Assembly: GCF_030691135.1 (NCBI RefSeq)
Contig: NZ_JAUYFA010000058.1
Coordinates: 65,620-127,750, forward strand
Source of the DNA: Phreatobacter sp.
GTDB taxonomy: Bacteria > Pseudomonadota > Alphaproteobacteria > Rhizobiales > Phreatobacteraceae
Length of the DNA: 62,131 bases
Reading direction: 5' to 3'
Notes under the pieces: model-generated
Database searches by the model: none
Told to the model about the DNA's origin: nothing
Seen by the model: only the letters and a program-made list of their open reading frames with translations
Part shown: piece after piece, positions 44,766-53,742 of the stretch
Layout: each line of letters starts with the position of its first letter
Numbering within the stretch: the stretch's first letter is position 1
Program-made: the position numbers and the translations under genes

Positions 44766-45017
44766 TCAGCCCCCGACATTCTCGGAACGCAGCTCTTCGA
44801 GAGCGGCGCGGATCGTGGCGATGGAGGAGAACAGCCGGCGGTTCAGCATCCGCTCGGGGAACTCCACGTCGAACGCCTCTTCGAGCGCCAGCATGAGCTG
44901 CACCGATCCGAACGAGGTCATTCCGGCCTCGTAGAGATCGCTCGTGTCGACGAGGTCAGTGACGCCGCCCGGCAGTTCAACCGTCTTGGCGATGATATCT
45001 CGGATCTTGACGTTCAT
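44766..45017 (-). CDS. acyl/aminoacyl carrier protein
   Basis: The 83-residue protein is a phosphopantetheine-binding helical carrier. The attachment site is Ser35 in EAGMTSF, where the usual DSL of fatty-acid carriers is replaced by TSF, as I recall for carrier proteins served by amino acid:carrier-protein ligases. The next helix is VQLMLALEEAFDVEFPE. The ATG at 45017 follows AAGGAG. It is the first gene of the minus-strand operon and would be the central scaffold for the ligase, flavoprotein and DUF1839 partner. Fatty acid synthesis is an unlikely role given this context. Confidence 0.92.
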   Translation of the reverse strand: MNVKIRDIIAKTVELPGGVTDLVDTSDLYEAGMTSFGSVQLMLALEEAFDVEFPERMLNRRLFSSIATIRAALEELRSENVGG

Positions 45018-45584
45018 TTCGGATCGCTCCTTCGAGCCGATCCCCGTTCCCGGGACCGGTTGTGTTGCATTTGACCGAGGCAATCAACGGATGATTACCG
45101 ATAGCGTTAACCGCCTTGGTCCTTCCGGATGGGGTTGAAACGGACTGCCCCGCTGCGGGGCTGGTCCGGCGCTGTTTCCCATCGGGACATGACGACGGTG
45201 TTGACCGATACGCAGCAAGAACGGCGCCGTTGAGAAAGCGACCGGAATTGATGGAATTCGCCGCTAATGGCGACTTCACGGGCCGGCAGCGAGGTCATTT
45301 CGGTTCTGGCGATACGGGTGTTTAACGAAGCCGTAAGGATAGGCTGTGCCAAAACGGTTGCATTGCGGGAGCGCGGCCGGAGAGGGCAGGCGAACGGCGC
45401 CCGGTGGCGTGCCGACGCAGACCGCCAAGTCTCGACACGGCAAACCGGCGAGGCCGCAACCGTGAAGTCGGCGGGCGAGAGCCGACCGACAATGCTGACG
45501 CGTGGACGCCGGGCTTGGGAAACAGGAGAGGGCAGGGTGGGCCGCGTCCCACGGATGGGGAGCATCGAAGCCGTGACGGCCTTT
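45018..45584. other. 567-base spacer upstream of the carrier-protein operon
   Basis: No frame in this stretch has convincing coding character. It should hold the promoter of the carrier-protein operon, reading leftward, but I see no clear -35/-10 pair. A small GC-rich hairpin occurs near 45148 (GCCCC pairing with GGGGC). The region from about 45300 onward leads into the tRNA gene, whose 3' end faces left. Confidence 0.5.
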
Positions 45585-45661
45585 TGGTAGCGGGAGGCAG
45601 AGTCGAACTGCCGACCTCAGGGTTATGAATCCTGCGCTCTCACCAACTGAGCTACCCCGCC
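45585..45661 (-). tRNA. tRNA-Met (CAT)
   Basis: A 77-base cloverleaf reads from 45661 to 45585 on the minus strand. The acceptor stem starts GGCGGGG, the D arm is AGCTCAGTTGGTGAGAGC, the anticodon loop TTCATAA contains CAT, and the T arm contains GTTCGACTC. The CCA end is encoded (45585-45587). D-loop and acceptor stem resemble elongator methionine tRNA rather than initiator; a CAT-anticodon isoleucine tRNA cannot be fully excluded without modification data. Confidence 0.92.
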
Positions 45662-45729
45662 CCAAAGGGCATGCGATCCGGCGAACCGTCTCGCGAGAGC
45701 GCGGATATAAGGTCCGGGCCGAAGGGGTG

Positions 45730-46377
45730 TCAAGGTGACCCGGACGGGGTTTTGCCGCCGCGGCGCGCCAGATACCCGTCGAGCCAGACGAGTGTCACGG
45801 CCAGGGCCGCGAAGACCGCCGTGACCACGACGGCGTTCTGCAGCACCGTCCGGTAGCCGAACCGCCCGGCATCGAGGAAAGGGTAGGGGTACCAGCCGTC
45901 GACGGCCCCGCGGGCCATCGCATAGGCGAAGAAGGTCAGCGGATAGATCAGCCATGCCGGCAGATCGGCGCGTTTCAGGGCACCTCTAGGTGCAAAGCCG
46001 AGCCACATCACCAGAGCGAGCGCCGGAACCACGCCGTGGAGCAGGGAATCGGCGACCCTCTGCCAGCCCTCGGGATCCCCGGTCGGCCTCAGCACGAGCC
46101 AATAGATCAGCGCCACGACGGTGATGTAGAGCGTCGCGGCGCCGTGGAGCGCCGCCGCGATCGACCGTCCGGCAGCCATGACCGTCATCAGGCAGGCCAC
46201 GATAATGTTGGTCAGAATGGTGAAGAAGCTGAAATAGTCGAGGATCGCACCGGCGACCGATCCGCCCGCTGCCAGGCTGGCGCCGATGCTGAGGGCGAGT
46301 TGCAGGGCGAGGGCGCACCAGCCGAGTGCCGCGGACAGTCCGGCGAGGGCCTGTGCCGGGGTGGCCGAAAGCGTCAT
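45730..46377 (-). CDS. Pr6Pr family membrane protein
   Basis: The 215-residue protein has six hydrophobic helices and matches the Pr6Pr (FAR-17a/AIG1-like) group of bacterial membrane proteins. DYFSFFTILTN after the second helix, the WLVLRPTGDPEGW loop and YPYPFLD near the C-terminus are characteristic. The function is unknown; eukaryotic relatives in this superfamily hydrolyse fatty-acid esters of hydroxy fatty acids, but the catalytic threonine and histidine would need alignment to confirm. It is 28 bases downstream of the pmtA-like gene on the same strand. Confidence 0.85.
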   Translation of the reverse strand: MTLSATPAQALAGLSAALGWCALALQLALSIGASLAAGGSVAGAILDYFSFFTILTNIIVACLMTVMAAGRSIAAALHGAATLYITVVALIYWLVLRPTGDPEGWQRVADSLLHGVVPALALVMWLGFAPRGALKRADLPAWLIYPLTFFAYAMARGAVDGWYPYPFLDAGRFGYRTVLQNAVVVTAVFAALAVTLVWLDGYLARRGGKTPSGSP

Positions 46378-46405
46378 GGCCGTCCTCGCATCCGGGGCGA
46401 CGCCG

Positions 46406-47038
46406 TCAGGCCGCGGCCTTCTTGAAGCGCACCTGCGTAAACAGCCCGCCGAACCCGGCCGGCTTCTTCTCGACCATCGTCAGGTCCTTCTGACCCATGA
46501 CGCGGTCGAACGAGAAGTCGGGGTGCCAGCCCAGCTTGTCGCCGAAAGGCGCGGCGGCCTTCTCGATCCAGGCCCGCAGGCCGCCCTCGGCGGCGAAATG
46601 GTTGACGAGGATGACCTCGCCGCCGGGCTTGCAGACGCGGTTCAGCTCGGCCATCACGCCTTCCGGATCCGGCACCACGGTGATCAGGTACATCGCGACG
46701 ACACAGTCGAAGCTGGCATCACCGAAGGCGAGCCTGCCGGCATCCATCTGCAGAATGCCCTCGACATTGGTCAGCCCCTCGTCGACGCGCTTGCGGGCGA
46801 TGCGCAACATGTCGAAGGACAGGTCGAGCCCGATGACACGGCAGTTCGCGCCATAGTCCGGAAGCGCGATCCCGGTGCCGACGCCGACCTCCAGAATACG
46901 CCCGCCGACCCGGGACGCCGCCGCCACCGCAGCCTTGCGGCCGGTCGTGGTGATGCGCCCGAAGATCGGATCGTAGATCGGCGCCCAACGCGCATAGGCC
47001 TTCTGGATGGACTGGGCGTCGAGTTCGGCGGCTTGCAT
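46406..47038 (-). CDS. pmtA: class I SAM methyltransferase, phosphatidylethanolamine N-methyltransferase-like (PmtA)
   Basis: The 210-residue protein has the SAM motif LEVGVGTGIALP (about 49-60), then GLDLSFDML and LNRVCKPGGEVILVNHF. The N-terminus (AYARWAPIYDPIFG) is typical of the Rhodobacter/Rhizobium PmtA group that methylates phosphatidylethanolamine three times to phosphatidylcholine at the inner membrane. The related UbiE group differs in its N-terminal segment. The ATG follows CCGGAG. Order mnmA-pmtA-Pr6Pr on one strand with short gaps suggests co-transcription. Confidence 0.85.
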   Translation of the reverse strand: MQAAELDAQSIQKAYARWAPIYDPIFGRITTTGRKAAVAAASRVGGRILEVGVGTGIALPDYGANCRVIGLDLSFDMLRIARKRVDEGLTNVEGILQMDAGRLAFGDASFDCVVAMYLITVVPDPEGVMAELNRVCKPGGEVILVNHFAAEGGLRAWIEKAAAPFGDKLGWHPDFSFDRVMGQKDLTMVEKKPAGFGGLFTQVRFKKAAA

Positions 47039-47049
47039 GGAAACTCCGG

Positions 47050-48219
47050 TCAGATCATGGCCTGCAGCGTGGCCTCGTGGCGCCGCGTCTCTGCCGCCGG
47101 GCGACGGCGGATGATGCCGCCACCGAGCACCCGCGCCATGCCGCCGGCGCCATCATAGAGCACACAGGCCTGGCCGGGGGCCACGCCGTCCTCGCCGTCG
47201 AGGAGTTCGATCTCGACCTCGCCGTCGACCATGCGCAGCCGCGCCGGTCGCGGCGGCCTCGTGGACCGTACCTTGGCGAAACAGGCGACCGTCTCGCCCT
47301 CGGCGAGTGCCGCGTCGCCGAGCCAGTTGAAGTCGCGCAGGGTCACGGCATGGATGGCGAGGGCCTCGCGCGGGCCGACGATCACATGCCGTCGTCCTGC
47401 ATCGAGGCCGACGACATAGAGCGGCTCCTGCGCGGCGATGCCGATGCCGCGCCGCTGGCCCACCGTGAAGCGCATGACGCCCTCGTGGCGGCCGAGCACC
47501 CGTCCGTCGACATGGACGATGTCGCCGGATTCCGCCGCCTCGGGCTTCAGCTTCTCGACGATGGACGTGTAGCGCCCGGTGGGCACGAAGCAGATGTCCT
47601 GGCTGTCGGCCTTGTCGGCGATGGCCAGACCGAAACGGCGCGCATGCTCGCGGGTTTCGGGTTTGGTCATGGTTCCGAGCGGGAAGCGCAGCAGGTTGAG
47701 CTGGTCCGGTGTCGTGGCGAAGAGGAAATAGCTCTGGTCGCGGTCGGCATCGACCGGCTGGTAGAGCGCCCGCCGGCCATGCGCTCCGGGACGGCTCGAG
47801 ACGTAATGGCCCGTCGCCAGGGCATCGGCGCCGAGATCGCGCGCCGTTTCGAGCAGATCGGTGAACTTCACATGGCGGTTGCAGTCGATGCAGGGGATCG
47901 GCGTCTCGCCATCCGCATAGGACTGGGCGAAGCGGTCGATCACCGCCTTCTTGAACCGCTCCTCGTAGTCGAGGACGTAGTGGGGAATGCCGAGGCTCTC
48001 GGCGACGCGGCGGGCGTCATGGATGTCCTGGCCGGCGCAGCAGGCACCCTTGCGATGGATCGCCGCGCCATGGTCGTAGAGCTGCAGCGTCACGCCGACG
48101 ACATCGTAGCCCTGCTCGGCGATTAGGCCGGCGACGACCGAGGAATCGACGCCGCCGGACATGGCGACGACGACGCGGGTCGCGGCGGGGGACTTGTCGA
48201 TGTCGAGGCTGTTCAGCAT
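47050..48219 (-). CDS. mnmA: tRNA-specific 2-thiouridylase
   Basis: MnmA uses ATP and persulfide sulfur to put a 2-thio group on the wobble uridine of Lys, Glu and Gln tRNAs. The 389-residue protein has the PP-loop [10 protein letters not shown] near residue 18, GACCAGQD, the [11 protein letters not shown] cysteine and the second catalytic cysteine in SQDICF, followed by the central domain and a C-terminal beta-barrel. Length is normal. The ATG at 48219 is chosen because the frame above it encodes no conserved residues. It is divergent from the DUF1045 gene. Confidence 0.95.
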   Translation of the reverse strand: MLNSLDIDKSPAATRVVVAMSGGVDSSVVAGLIAEQGYDVVGVTLQLYDHGAAIHRKGACCAGQDIHDARRVAESLGIPHYVLDYEERFKKAVIDRFAQSYADGETPIPCIDCNRHVKFTDLLETARDLGADALATGHYVSSRPGAHGRRALYQPVDADRDQSYFLFATTPDQLNLLRFPLGTMTKPETREHARRFGLAIADKADSQDICFVPTGRYTSIVEKLKPEAAESGDIVHVDGRVLGRHEGVMRFTVGQRRGIGIAAQEPLYVVGLDAGRRHVIVGPREALAIHAVTLRDFNWLGDAALAEGETVACFAKVRSTRPPRPARLRMVDGEVEIELLDGEDGVAPGQACVLYDGAGGMARVLGGGIIRRRPAAETRRHEATLQAMI

Positions 48220-48388
48220 CCGGCGGCGGTTCTCGTCTGAACGCGATATATAGGCTGCGCCGCCGCCGCCGCAAAGCATTCGCTCGTGTGCCCAGCCAGA
48301 TTGATGCAGGGCCAGTTCCAGCGTCTTCGTGGCGGGCGCCCGCGGCGGGGGTCTTGAGCCGGTCACTCCGGCCCGCTAACACCTGCCC

Positions 48389-49078
48389 ATGACCGCCCGC
48401 TATGCCCTCTACGCCGCTCCCGCGCCCGATACGCCTCTCTGGCGGTTCGGCTCCGCCGTCATCGGCTATGATGCCGCTGCGGCCATCGAGCGGCCCTTTC
48501 CCGAGGGCGCGCCCTTCGACGCGGCCGACTGGCCGGCGATGACCGAGGATCCGCGCCTCTATGGCTTCCACGGCACGTTGAAGGCGCCTTTCGCCCTCGC
48601 CGAGGGGGCACGGGAAGCCGATCTCATCGAGGCTGCCATGCTCTTCGCCGAAAGGCGGCAGGCCTTCATGGTCCAGCAGCTGAAAGTCTCGCTCCTCGGC
48701 GCCTTCGTCGCGCTCGTCCCGGACGGCAATGCCGAACCGCTTGATGCGCTCGCTGCCGACTGCGTACGCGAGTTCGACGCCTTCCGGGCGCCGCTCACCG
48801 ATGCCGACCGCGCCCGGCGGATGCGTTCGGCGCTGTCGGATCGGCAGATCGCCCAGCTCGAGGCCTGGGGCTATCCCCATGTCTTCGCCGATTTCCGGTT
48901 TCACATGACGCTGACCGGCCGCCTCGAGGAACCACGGCGCGAGCAGGTCGCCGCTGCCCTTGCGGAGCATCATCGTGCCATCGCCGCGCCGCTGGCGGTC
49001 GACGCGCTCTGTCTGTTCCGTCAGCGCGACAGGGCCGAGCGGTTCAGCATCCTCGCCCGCTTTCCCTTCGAGGCCTGA
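48389..49078 (+). CDS. DUF1045 protein, 2H phosphoesterase superfamily
   Basis: The 229-residue protein has two His-x-Thr motifs, HGTLKAPF (about residue 60) and HMTLTG (about 172), which form the catalytic pair of the 2H phosphoesterase superfamily. The YALYAAP start and WLGYD-like FGSAVIGYD stretch fit DUF1045, whose members are often found in phosphonate-degradation operons and resemble a ribosyl phosphate hydrolase. No phn gene lies nearby, so the substrate here is unknown. It is a cytoplasmic protein with no signal. Confidence 0.88.
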   Translation: MTARYALYAAPAPDTPLWRFGSAVIGYDAAAAIERPFPEGAPFDAADWPAMTEDPRLYGFHGTLKAPFALAEGAREADLIEAAMLFAERRQAFMVQQLKVSLLGAFVALVPDGNAEPLDALAADCVREFDAFRAPLTDADRARRMRSALSDRQIAQLEAWGYPHVFADFRFHMTLTGRLEEPRREQVAAALAEHHRAIAAPLAVDALCLFRQRDRAERFSILARFPFEA

Positions 49079-49182
49079 CGCGGCGGCACCGGCCTGCGCT
49101 TGCCTTGGAGATGGCGCTCGCTTAAGCCGCTTGCACGGTGGTTTCGGCCGAGAATCCGCCACGCGCAGACTGCGAGACGACC

Positions 49183-50472
49183 ATGCACGACATTCGCTGG
49201 ATCAGGGACAATCCGGAGGCCTTCGACGCCGGCCTCGCCGCCCGTGGGCTCGCCGCACTGTCCACCTCCCTGATCGCCCTGGACGACGCCCGGAAAGCGG
49301 CGGTCTCGACGCTGCAGGCCGCCCAGGAGCGCCGCAACGCCGCCTCCAAGGAGATCGGTCAGGCCATGGGCCAGAAGGACACGGCCCGCGCCGATGCCCT
49401 GAAGGCCGAGGTCGCCGCCTTGAAGGACCGCATGGCGGAGGCCGAGGTTGCGGAAAAGGCGGCCAGCGCCGATCTCACCGCCGCTCTCGAGATCATCCCG
49501 AACCTGCCGCTGGCGGACGTGCCCGTCGGTCCGGACGAGACCGCTAATGTCGAGCATCACCGTTTCGGCGCGCGGCGGCAGATCGACAATGCCAGGGAGC
49601 ATTTCGAACTCGGCGAAGCTCTCGGCCAGATGGATTTCGAGACCGCCGCGAAACTCTCCGGCGCGCGCTTCGTTCTCCTGAAGAAGCACCTGGCGCGCAT
49701 GGAGCGGGCCCTCGCCCAGTTCATGCTGGACCTGCACACCGACACCCACGGCTATACCGAAATCAATCCGCCGGTCCTGGTGAAGGACGCGGCCGTCTAT
49801 GGCACCGGCCAGTTGCCGAAGGCAGCGGACGACATGTTCGTCACGCGCGAGGGCCTGTGGCTCACGCCGACCGCCGAGGTGACGCTGACCAACATCGTCG
49901 CCCAGGAGATCGTCGCCGAGGACGTGCTGCCGCTGCGGTTGACCGCAGCCACCCAGTGCTTCCGCTCGGAAGCCGGCGCCGCCGGCCGCGACACGCGCGG
50001 CATGCTGCGCCAGCACCAGTTCCTGAAGGTGGAACTCGTCTCGATCACCGCGCCGGAACAGGCGATCGACGAGCACGAGCGCATGCTCGCCTGCGCCGAG
50101 GAGGTGCTGAAGCGTCTCGACCTGCATTACCGGGTGGTGACCCTCTGCTCCGGCGACATGGGCTTTGCGGCGCGCAAGACCTACGACATCGAGGTCTGGC
50201 TGCCGGGCCAGAAGGCCTTCCGCGAGATCTCCTCCTGCTCGGTCTGCGGCGATTTCCAGGCCCGGCGGATGAATGCCCGCTATCGGCCAAAGGCGACCGA
50301 CAGCAGGCAGCCGGCACCGCAGTTCGTCAACACGCTGAACGGCTCCGGGACGGCTGTCGGCCGGGCGCTGATCGCGGTCATGGAAACCTATCAGCAGGCG
50401 GGCGGGGGGATTGCGGTTCCTGCCGTCCTCCAGCCCTATATGGGCGGCCTCACCCTCATCGAGAAAGCCTGA
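49183..50472 (+). CDS. serS: seryl-tRNA synthetase
   Basis: SerS charges serine and selenocysteine tRNAs. The 429-residue protein has the N-terminal tRNA-binding coiled coil (about 25-100) starting from [14 protein letters not shown] and the class II catalytic domain with motif 2 in [15 protein letters not shown] and motif 3 in [14 protein letters not shown]. Length is standard. The start at 49183 gives the normal N-terminus. It heads the serS-surE-pcm block, overlapping surE by one base. The window also contains a truncated paralogue of this fold, the carrier-protein ligase at 42649. Confidence 0.97.
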   Translation: MHDIRWIRDNPEAFDAGLAARGLAALSTSLIALDDARKAAVSTLQAAQERRNAASKEIGQAMGQKDTARADALKAEVAALKDRMAEAEVAEKAASADLTAALEIIPNLPLADVPVGPDETANVEHHRFGARRQIDNAREHFELGEALGQMDFETAAKLSGARFVLLKKHLARMERALAQFMLDLHTDTHGYTEINPPVLVKDAAVYGTGQLPKAADDMFVTREGLWLTPTAEVTLTNIVAQEIVAEDVLPLRLTAATQCFRSEAGAAGRDTRGMLRQHQFLKVELVSITAPEQAIDEHERMLACAEEVLKRLDLHYRVVTLCSGDMGFAARKTYDIEVWLPGQKAFREISSCSVCGDFQARRMNARYRPKATDSRQPAPQFVNTLNGSGTAVGRALIAVMETYQQAGGGIAVPAVLQPYMGGLTLIEKA

Positions 50473-51254
50473 TGCGCATCCTGGTCACCAATGACGACGG
50501 CATCCACGCTCCCGGCCTTGTCTCTGCCGAGAGGATCGCCCGCACCCTGTCGGACGACGTCTGGGTCGTGGCGCCGGAGACCGACCAGTCCGGTGTCTCG
50601 CATTCGCTGTCGCTGAACGATCCCCTGCGCCTGCGCGAGGTCGGCGAGCAACGCTATGCCGTGCGCGGCACGCCCACCGACTGCGTCATCATGGCGGTGA
50701 AGCACATCCTGGCGGGGGAGGGGCCCGACCTGGTCATTTCCGGCGTCAACCGTGGCCAGAACGTCGCCGAGGACGTCGGCTATTCCGGGACGATCGCAGG
50801 GGCCATGGAAGGGACCATCCTCGGCATTCCCTCGGTCGCGCTGTCCCAGGCCTATGGGCCCGAGAGCCGCAACACCGTCCCGTACGAGACCGCCGAGGCC
50901 CATGCGCCCGGCATCATCCGCACCATCCTCGCGGAGGGATTGCGGCCGGGTTCGCTGATCAACGTCAACTTCCCCAACCGCAGTCCCGATCAGGTCCGCG
51001 GCATCCAGGTGACGGCCCAGGGCCGGCGCGACCAGGAAATCCTGACCATCGATCCGCGCCACGACGGCCGCGGCAACCCCTATTATTGGATCGCCTTCGT
51101 CCGCAACCGCCACCGGATCGAGAACGGCACCGATCTGTGGGCCATGTCCGAGGGTTATGTCTCGGTCACGCCGCTCGAGATCAACATGACCGACGAACCG
51201 ACGATGACGCGCCTCGCCGCGGTCTTCGCCGGCGATCGCGCTCCCGGCACCTGA
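50472..51254 (+). CDS. surE: 5'/3'-nucleotidase SurE
   Basis: SurE is a metal-dependent survival phosphatase that dephosphorylates nucleoside monophosphates. The 260-residue protein starts with ILVTNDDGIHAPG, the metal-binding Asp-Asp pair of the family, followed by VAPETDQSG and SGVNRGQN. Length is normal. Its start shares a base with the serS stop (TGATG). The surE-pcm-LysM/M23 order is the same as surE-pcm-nlpD in gamma-proteobacteria. Confidence 0.96.
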   Translation: MRILVTNDDGIHAPGLVSAERIARTLSDDVWVVAPETDQSGVSHSLSLNDPLRLREVGEQRYAVRGTPTDCVIMAVKHILAGEGPDLVISGVNRGQNVAEDVGYSGTIAGAMEGTILGIPSVALSQAYGPESRNTVPYETAEAHAPGIIRTILAEGLRPGSLINVNFPNRSPDQVRGIQVTAQGRRDQEILTIDPRHDGRGNPYYWIAFVRNRHRIENGTDLWAMSEGYVSVTPLEINMTDEPTMTRLAAVFAGDRAPGT

Positions 51255-51262
51255 GGCCGACG

Positions 51263-51910
51263 ATGAACGCGGCGCCCGGACCGGAGCATTTCCTGGCCGC
51301 CGCTGAATTCGTCCTCATGCTGCGCCAGTCCGGCCTGTCGGACCGCCGTGTCCTCAAGGCGATGGAGCAGGTGCCGCGGGTGCCTTTTCTCGACGAGCGC
51401 CACTTTTCCCTCGCCGACGAGGATGTCGCCCTGCCGATCGCCATGGGCCAGTCGATCCTGCGTCCGACGCTGCTTGCGACCATGCTCGACGCGCTCGACG
51501 TCGCGCCCGACCATCGCGTCCTCCACATCGGCACGGGTTCGGGCTATGCGGCGGCGATCCTCGGCCGGCTTGCCGCCAGCGTCGTCACCGTCGAGCGCTG
51601 GCGGACCCTCGCCGACGCGGCCCATCTTCGCCTGCGGGCGCTCGGCTACGACATGGTCGAGACCATCTTCGGCGACGGCTTCGAGGGGCATGCCCAGCGC
51701 GCGCCCTTTGACCGGATCATCCTCACCTGCGCCGTGTCCGATCCGCCGCCGCATCTCCTGTCCCAGCTCGCCCCCGACGGCGTGATGGTGGCGCCGCTGA
51801 CGGCCGGGGTCATCGTCCGGACCGGCAAGGCGGATTCCCAGGCGGCCCGCACCGCCTTCGCGGTCGCCCAGATCGATCCCGCCGTCCATGGCGTGGCGCG
51901 CAGGCTCTGA
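51263..51910 (+). CDS. pcm: protein-L-isoaspartate O-methyltransferase
   Basis: Pcm repairs proteins with isoaspartyl residues by methylating them with SAM. The 215-residue protein shows the pre-motif I region ALPIAMGQSILRPTLLATML, motif I VLHIGTGSGYAAAIL and the GDGFEG motif. The usual GQTIS-type substrate loop reads GQSIL. It follows surE by 8 bases. The length matches the family. Cytoplasmic. Confidence 0.93.
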   Translation: MNAAPGPEHFLAAAEFVLMLRQSGLSDRRVLKAMEQVPRVPFLDERHFSLADEDVALPIAMGQSILRPTLLATMLDALDVAPDHRVLHIGTGSGYAAAILGRLAASVVTVERWRTLADAAHLRLRALGYDMVETIFGDGFEGHAQRAPFDRIILTCAVSDPPPHLLSQLAPDGVMVAPLTAGVIVRTGKADSQAARTAFAVAQIDPAVHGVARRL

Positions 51911-52005
51911 TTTTCCGGAAAGTTATCGCGGCCCGACAACCGAACCTTAACCTGAACAGGTCATAAATCAGGGTGTCACTTGTTGCGTACCGCGTGAGAG
52001 TAGCC

Positions 52006-53616
52006 ATGCGTCATCGAGCGTTCCCCGGTCTTTCCCGGTTCGTCCTCGTCATCGCGGTTTCCAGCCTCGGTGCTGCCTGCAGCGCGGACGTCGCGCGGTT
52101 CGACGAAAACCCCTTCACGTCGCGACAGGTCGCCAGCGCGCCGCCCCGACAGGTCGAGGCCGCGCCCGTCGCGCGGGTCGAATCGCAGCCGCTTCCCGCA
52201 CGCGACTTCGCCGTCACCGCCCCGCCGTCCGGCAATTCGCAGGGCGGAGCGCCCTTTGGCCAGGGAGCCGATGCGGGGCTGACCACGGGAACCGTGACGC
52301 CGCGCCAGCCCTTCGGCTCCGCCAATCCCCCGACGCCGGCAGTCCGGCAGATGGCTGCGGCGCCGACCGCACCCGGCCGTGGCGCCTGGTCGGCGGCCGG
52401 CGGTACGACGATCACGGCAGCACCGGGCGACACGCCCGACCTCCTGTCGCGCCGCTACGGCGTTCCCGCCGGCGCCATCGCCCAGGCCAACGGCATCGCC
52501 GGCAACCAGCCCTTCTCGGCCGGCCAGAGTGTCGTCATTCCCACCTACTCGATGGCTTCGGCGTCACAGCCCGCTGCCGTTGCGGCGCCTGTGCGCGCAT
52601 CGACCGACCTCGTGCGTCAGTCTGCGGCGACCGAGCAGCCGCGCCGCGTGCAGACACAGGCGATCAACCTTCCTCCCCAGCGCACTGAAACCGCCGTCGC
52701 ACCCGCCTCGGGGACACGGTTGAGCTGGCAGTCCGGCTCGCCGCCGGCGGCCGCTGCCCCGGCGCCGGCCTCGCGGCCGTCCGTCGCCCAGCCCGTTTCG
52801 ACGGTGCGCCCGACCACCAACGCCCGCCCCGGGAGCCATACGGTCACCTCCGGCGAAACCCTCGCCGGTGTCGCGCGCCGCTATGGCGTGACGCGCCAGC
52901 AACTGGCCACCGCCAACCGGATCGAAGTGTCGCAGTCGCTGCGGACCGGTCAGGTTCTGCGAGTGCCCGCCGTCACGCAGGTCGCCGTCGCTGCGCCTGC
53001 CGCCCAGACATCATCTCCCGCGGCCCCGACTGTTGCACCCACCCCCGCCGCCCGGCGCGAGCAGGCGCAGCGGGCCGTGGCCGAGGCCCAGGCGACGCCC
53101 GCTGGTCGGCAGGCCGATCCGCGGCCGACCGCGGCGATCTCTCCGGTTCAGCCGCAGCCTGCGGCTCAGCCGGTAGCGCCGGCTCCCGCACCGATCGTCG
53201 CCGAGGCGCCGGCCGCCAGCGAGGCGCCGGCACGTGCCGCTTCCGCCGAGCCGCAGTTCCGCTGGCCCGTGCGTGGCCGTGTCGTCAGCGGCTTCCGGGC
53301 CGGATCGAACGACGGCATCAAACTGTCGGTGCCTCAGGGCACGCCGATCAAGGCGGCCGAGGATGGCGTCGTCGCCTATGCTGGCAACGAGCTCCGTGGC
53401 TACGGCAACCTTGTCCTGGTGCGCCATGCGAACGGCTTCGTGACCGCCTATGCGCACAATTCGACGATCGCTGTCAGGCGCGGCGAACAGGTCCGGCGCG
53501 GCCAGACCATCGCCGCCGCGGGCCAGACCGGCAACGTGTCGTCGCCGCAGCTCCACTTCGAGATCCGCCGCGGAGCGACGCCGGTCGATCCCATGGCCTT
53601 CCTCGGAGCCAACTGA
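52006..53616 (+). CDS. LysM/M23 (LytM-type) lipoprotein, NlpD/DipM-like
   Basis: The 536-residue protein is an outer-membrane-directed lipoprotein: signal peptide with lipobox LGAAC (Cys near residue 25). It has two LysM peptidoglycan-binding repeats (about 135-180 and 278-322), proline/alanine-rich linkers and a C-terminal M23 domain (about 425-536). The M23 zinc ligands are degenerate: the usual HxGxD is NDGIK, while LHFEIR is kept. It is therefore likely a non-catalytic activator of cell-wall amidases during division, like NlpD and DipM. I use the ATG at 52006; a GTG at 51973 is possible. Context surE-pcm supports the call. A terminator follows. Confidence 0.9.
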   Translation: MRHRAFPGLSRFVLVIAVSSLGAACSADVARFDENPFTSRQVASAPPRQVEAAPVARVESQPLPARDFAVTAPPSGNSQGGAPFGQGADAGLTTGTVTPRQPFGSANPPTPAVRQMAAAPTAPGRGAWSAAGGTTITAAPGDTPDLLSRRYGVPAGAIAQANGIAGNQPFSAGQSVVIPTYSMASASQPAAVAAPVRASTDLVRQSAATEQPRRVQTQAINLPPQRTETAVAPASGTRLSWQSGSPPAAAAPAPASRPSVAQPVSTVRPTTNARPGSHTVTSGETLAGVARRYGVTRQQLATANRIEVSQSLRTGQVLRVPAVTQVAVAAPAAQTSSPAAPTVAPTPAARREQAQRAVAEAQATPAGRQADPRPTAAISPVQPQPAAQPVAPAPAPIVAEAPAASEAPARAASAEPQFRWPVRGRVVSGFRAGSNDGIKLSVPQGTPIKAAEDGVVAYAGNELRGYGNLVLVRHANGFVTAYAHNSTIAVRRGEQVRRGQTIAAAGQTGNVSSPQLHFEIRRGATPVDPMAFLGAN

Positions 53617-53659
53617 GGTTCCTCGCAATTCCCCGGCACGAGGCCGGGGCCGGGTAGTC

Positions 53660-53700
53660 GATCGGTCCTCTCCTGCGACCTCCAAAGGGACCGGTCTTTT
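53660..53700 (+). terminator. terminator after the LysM/M23 gene
   Basis: GATCGGTCC at 53660-53668 pairs with GGACCGGTC at 53688-53696 (one G-U pair) around a 19-base loop, with TTTT at 53697-53700. It separates this gene from the convergent DUF815 gene. Confidence 0.65.
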
Positions 53701-53742
53701 CGGGGCGGCACGGCAGTGTCGCCCCAACCCTTTTCAGAGGCG

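Noticed and set aside
44766-45017. Fatty acid synthesis acyl carrier protein
   Set aside because: The attachment motif is TSF instead of DSL, and no fab genes are nearby; the ligase and DUF1839 genes follow directly.
45116-45590. Several short frames on both strands between the carrier protein and the tRNA
   Set aside because: They overlap one another in different frames with no convincing start signal or recognisable product.
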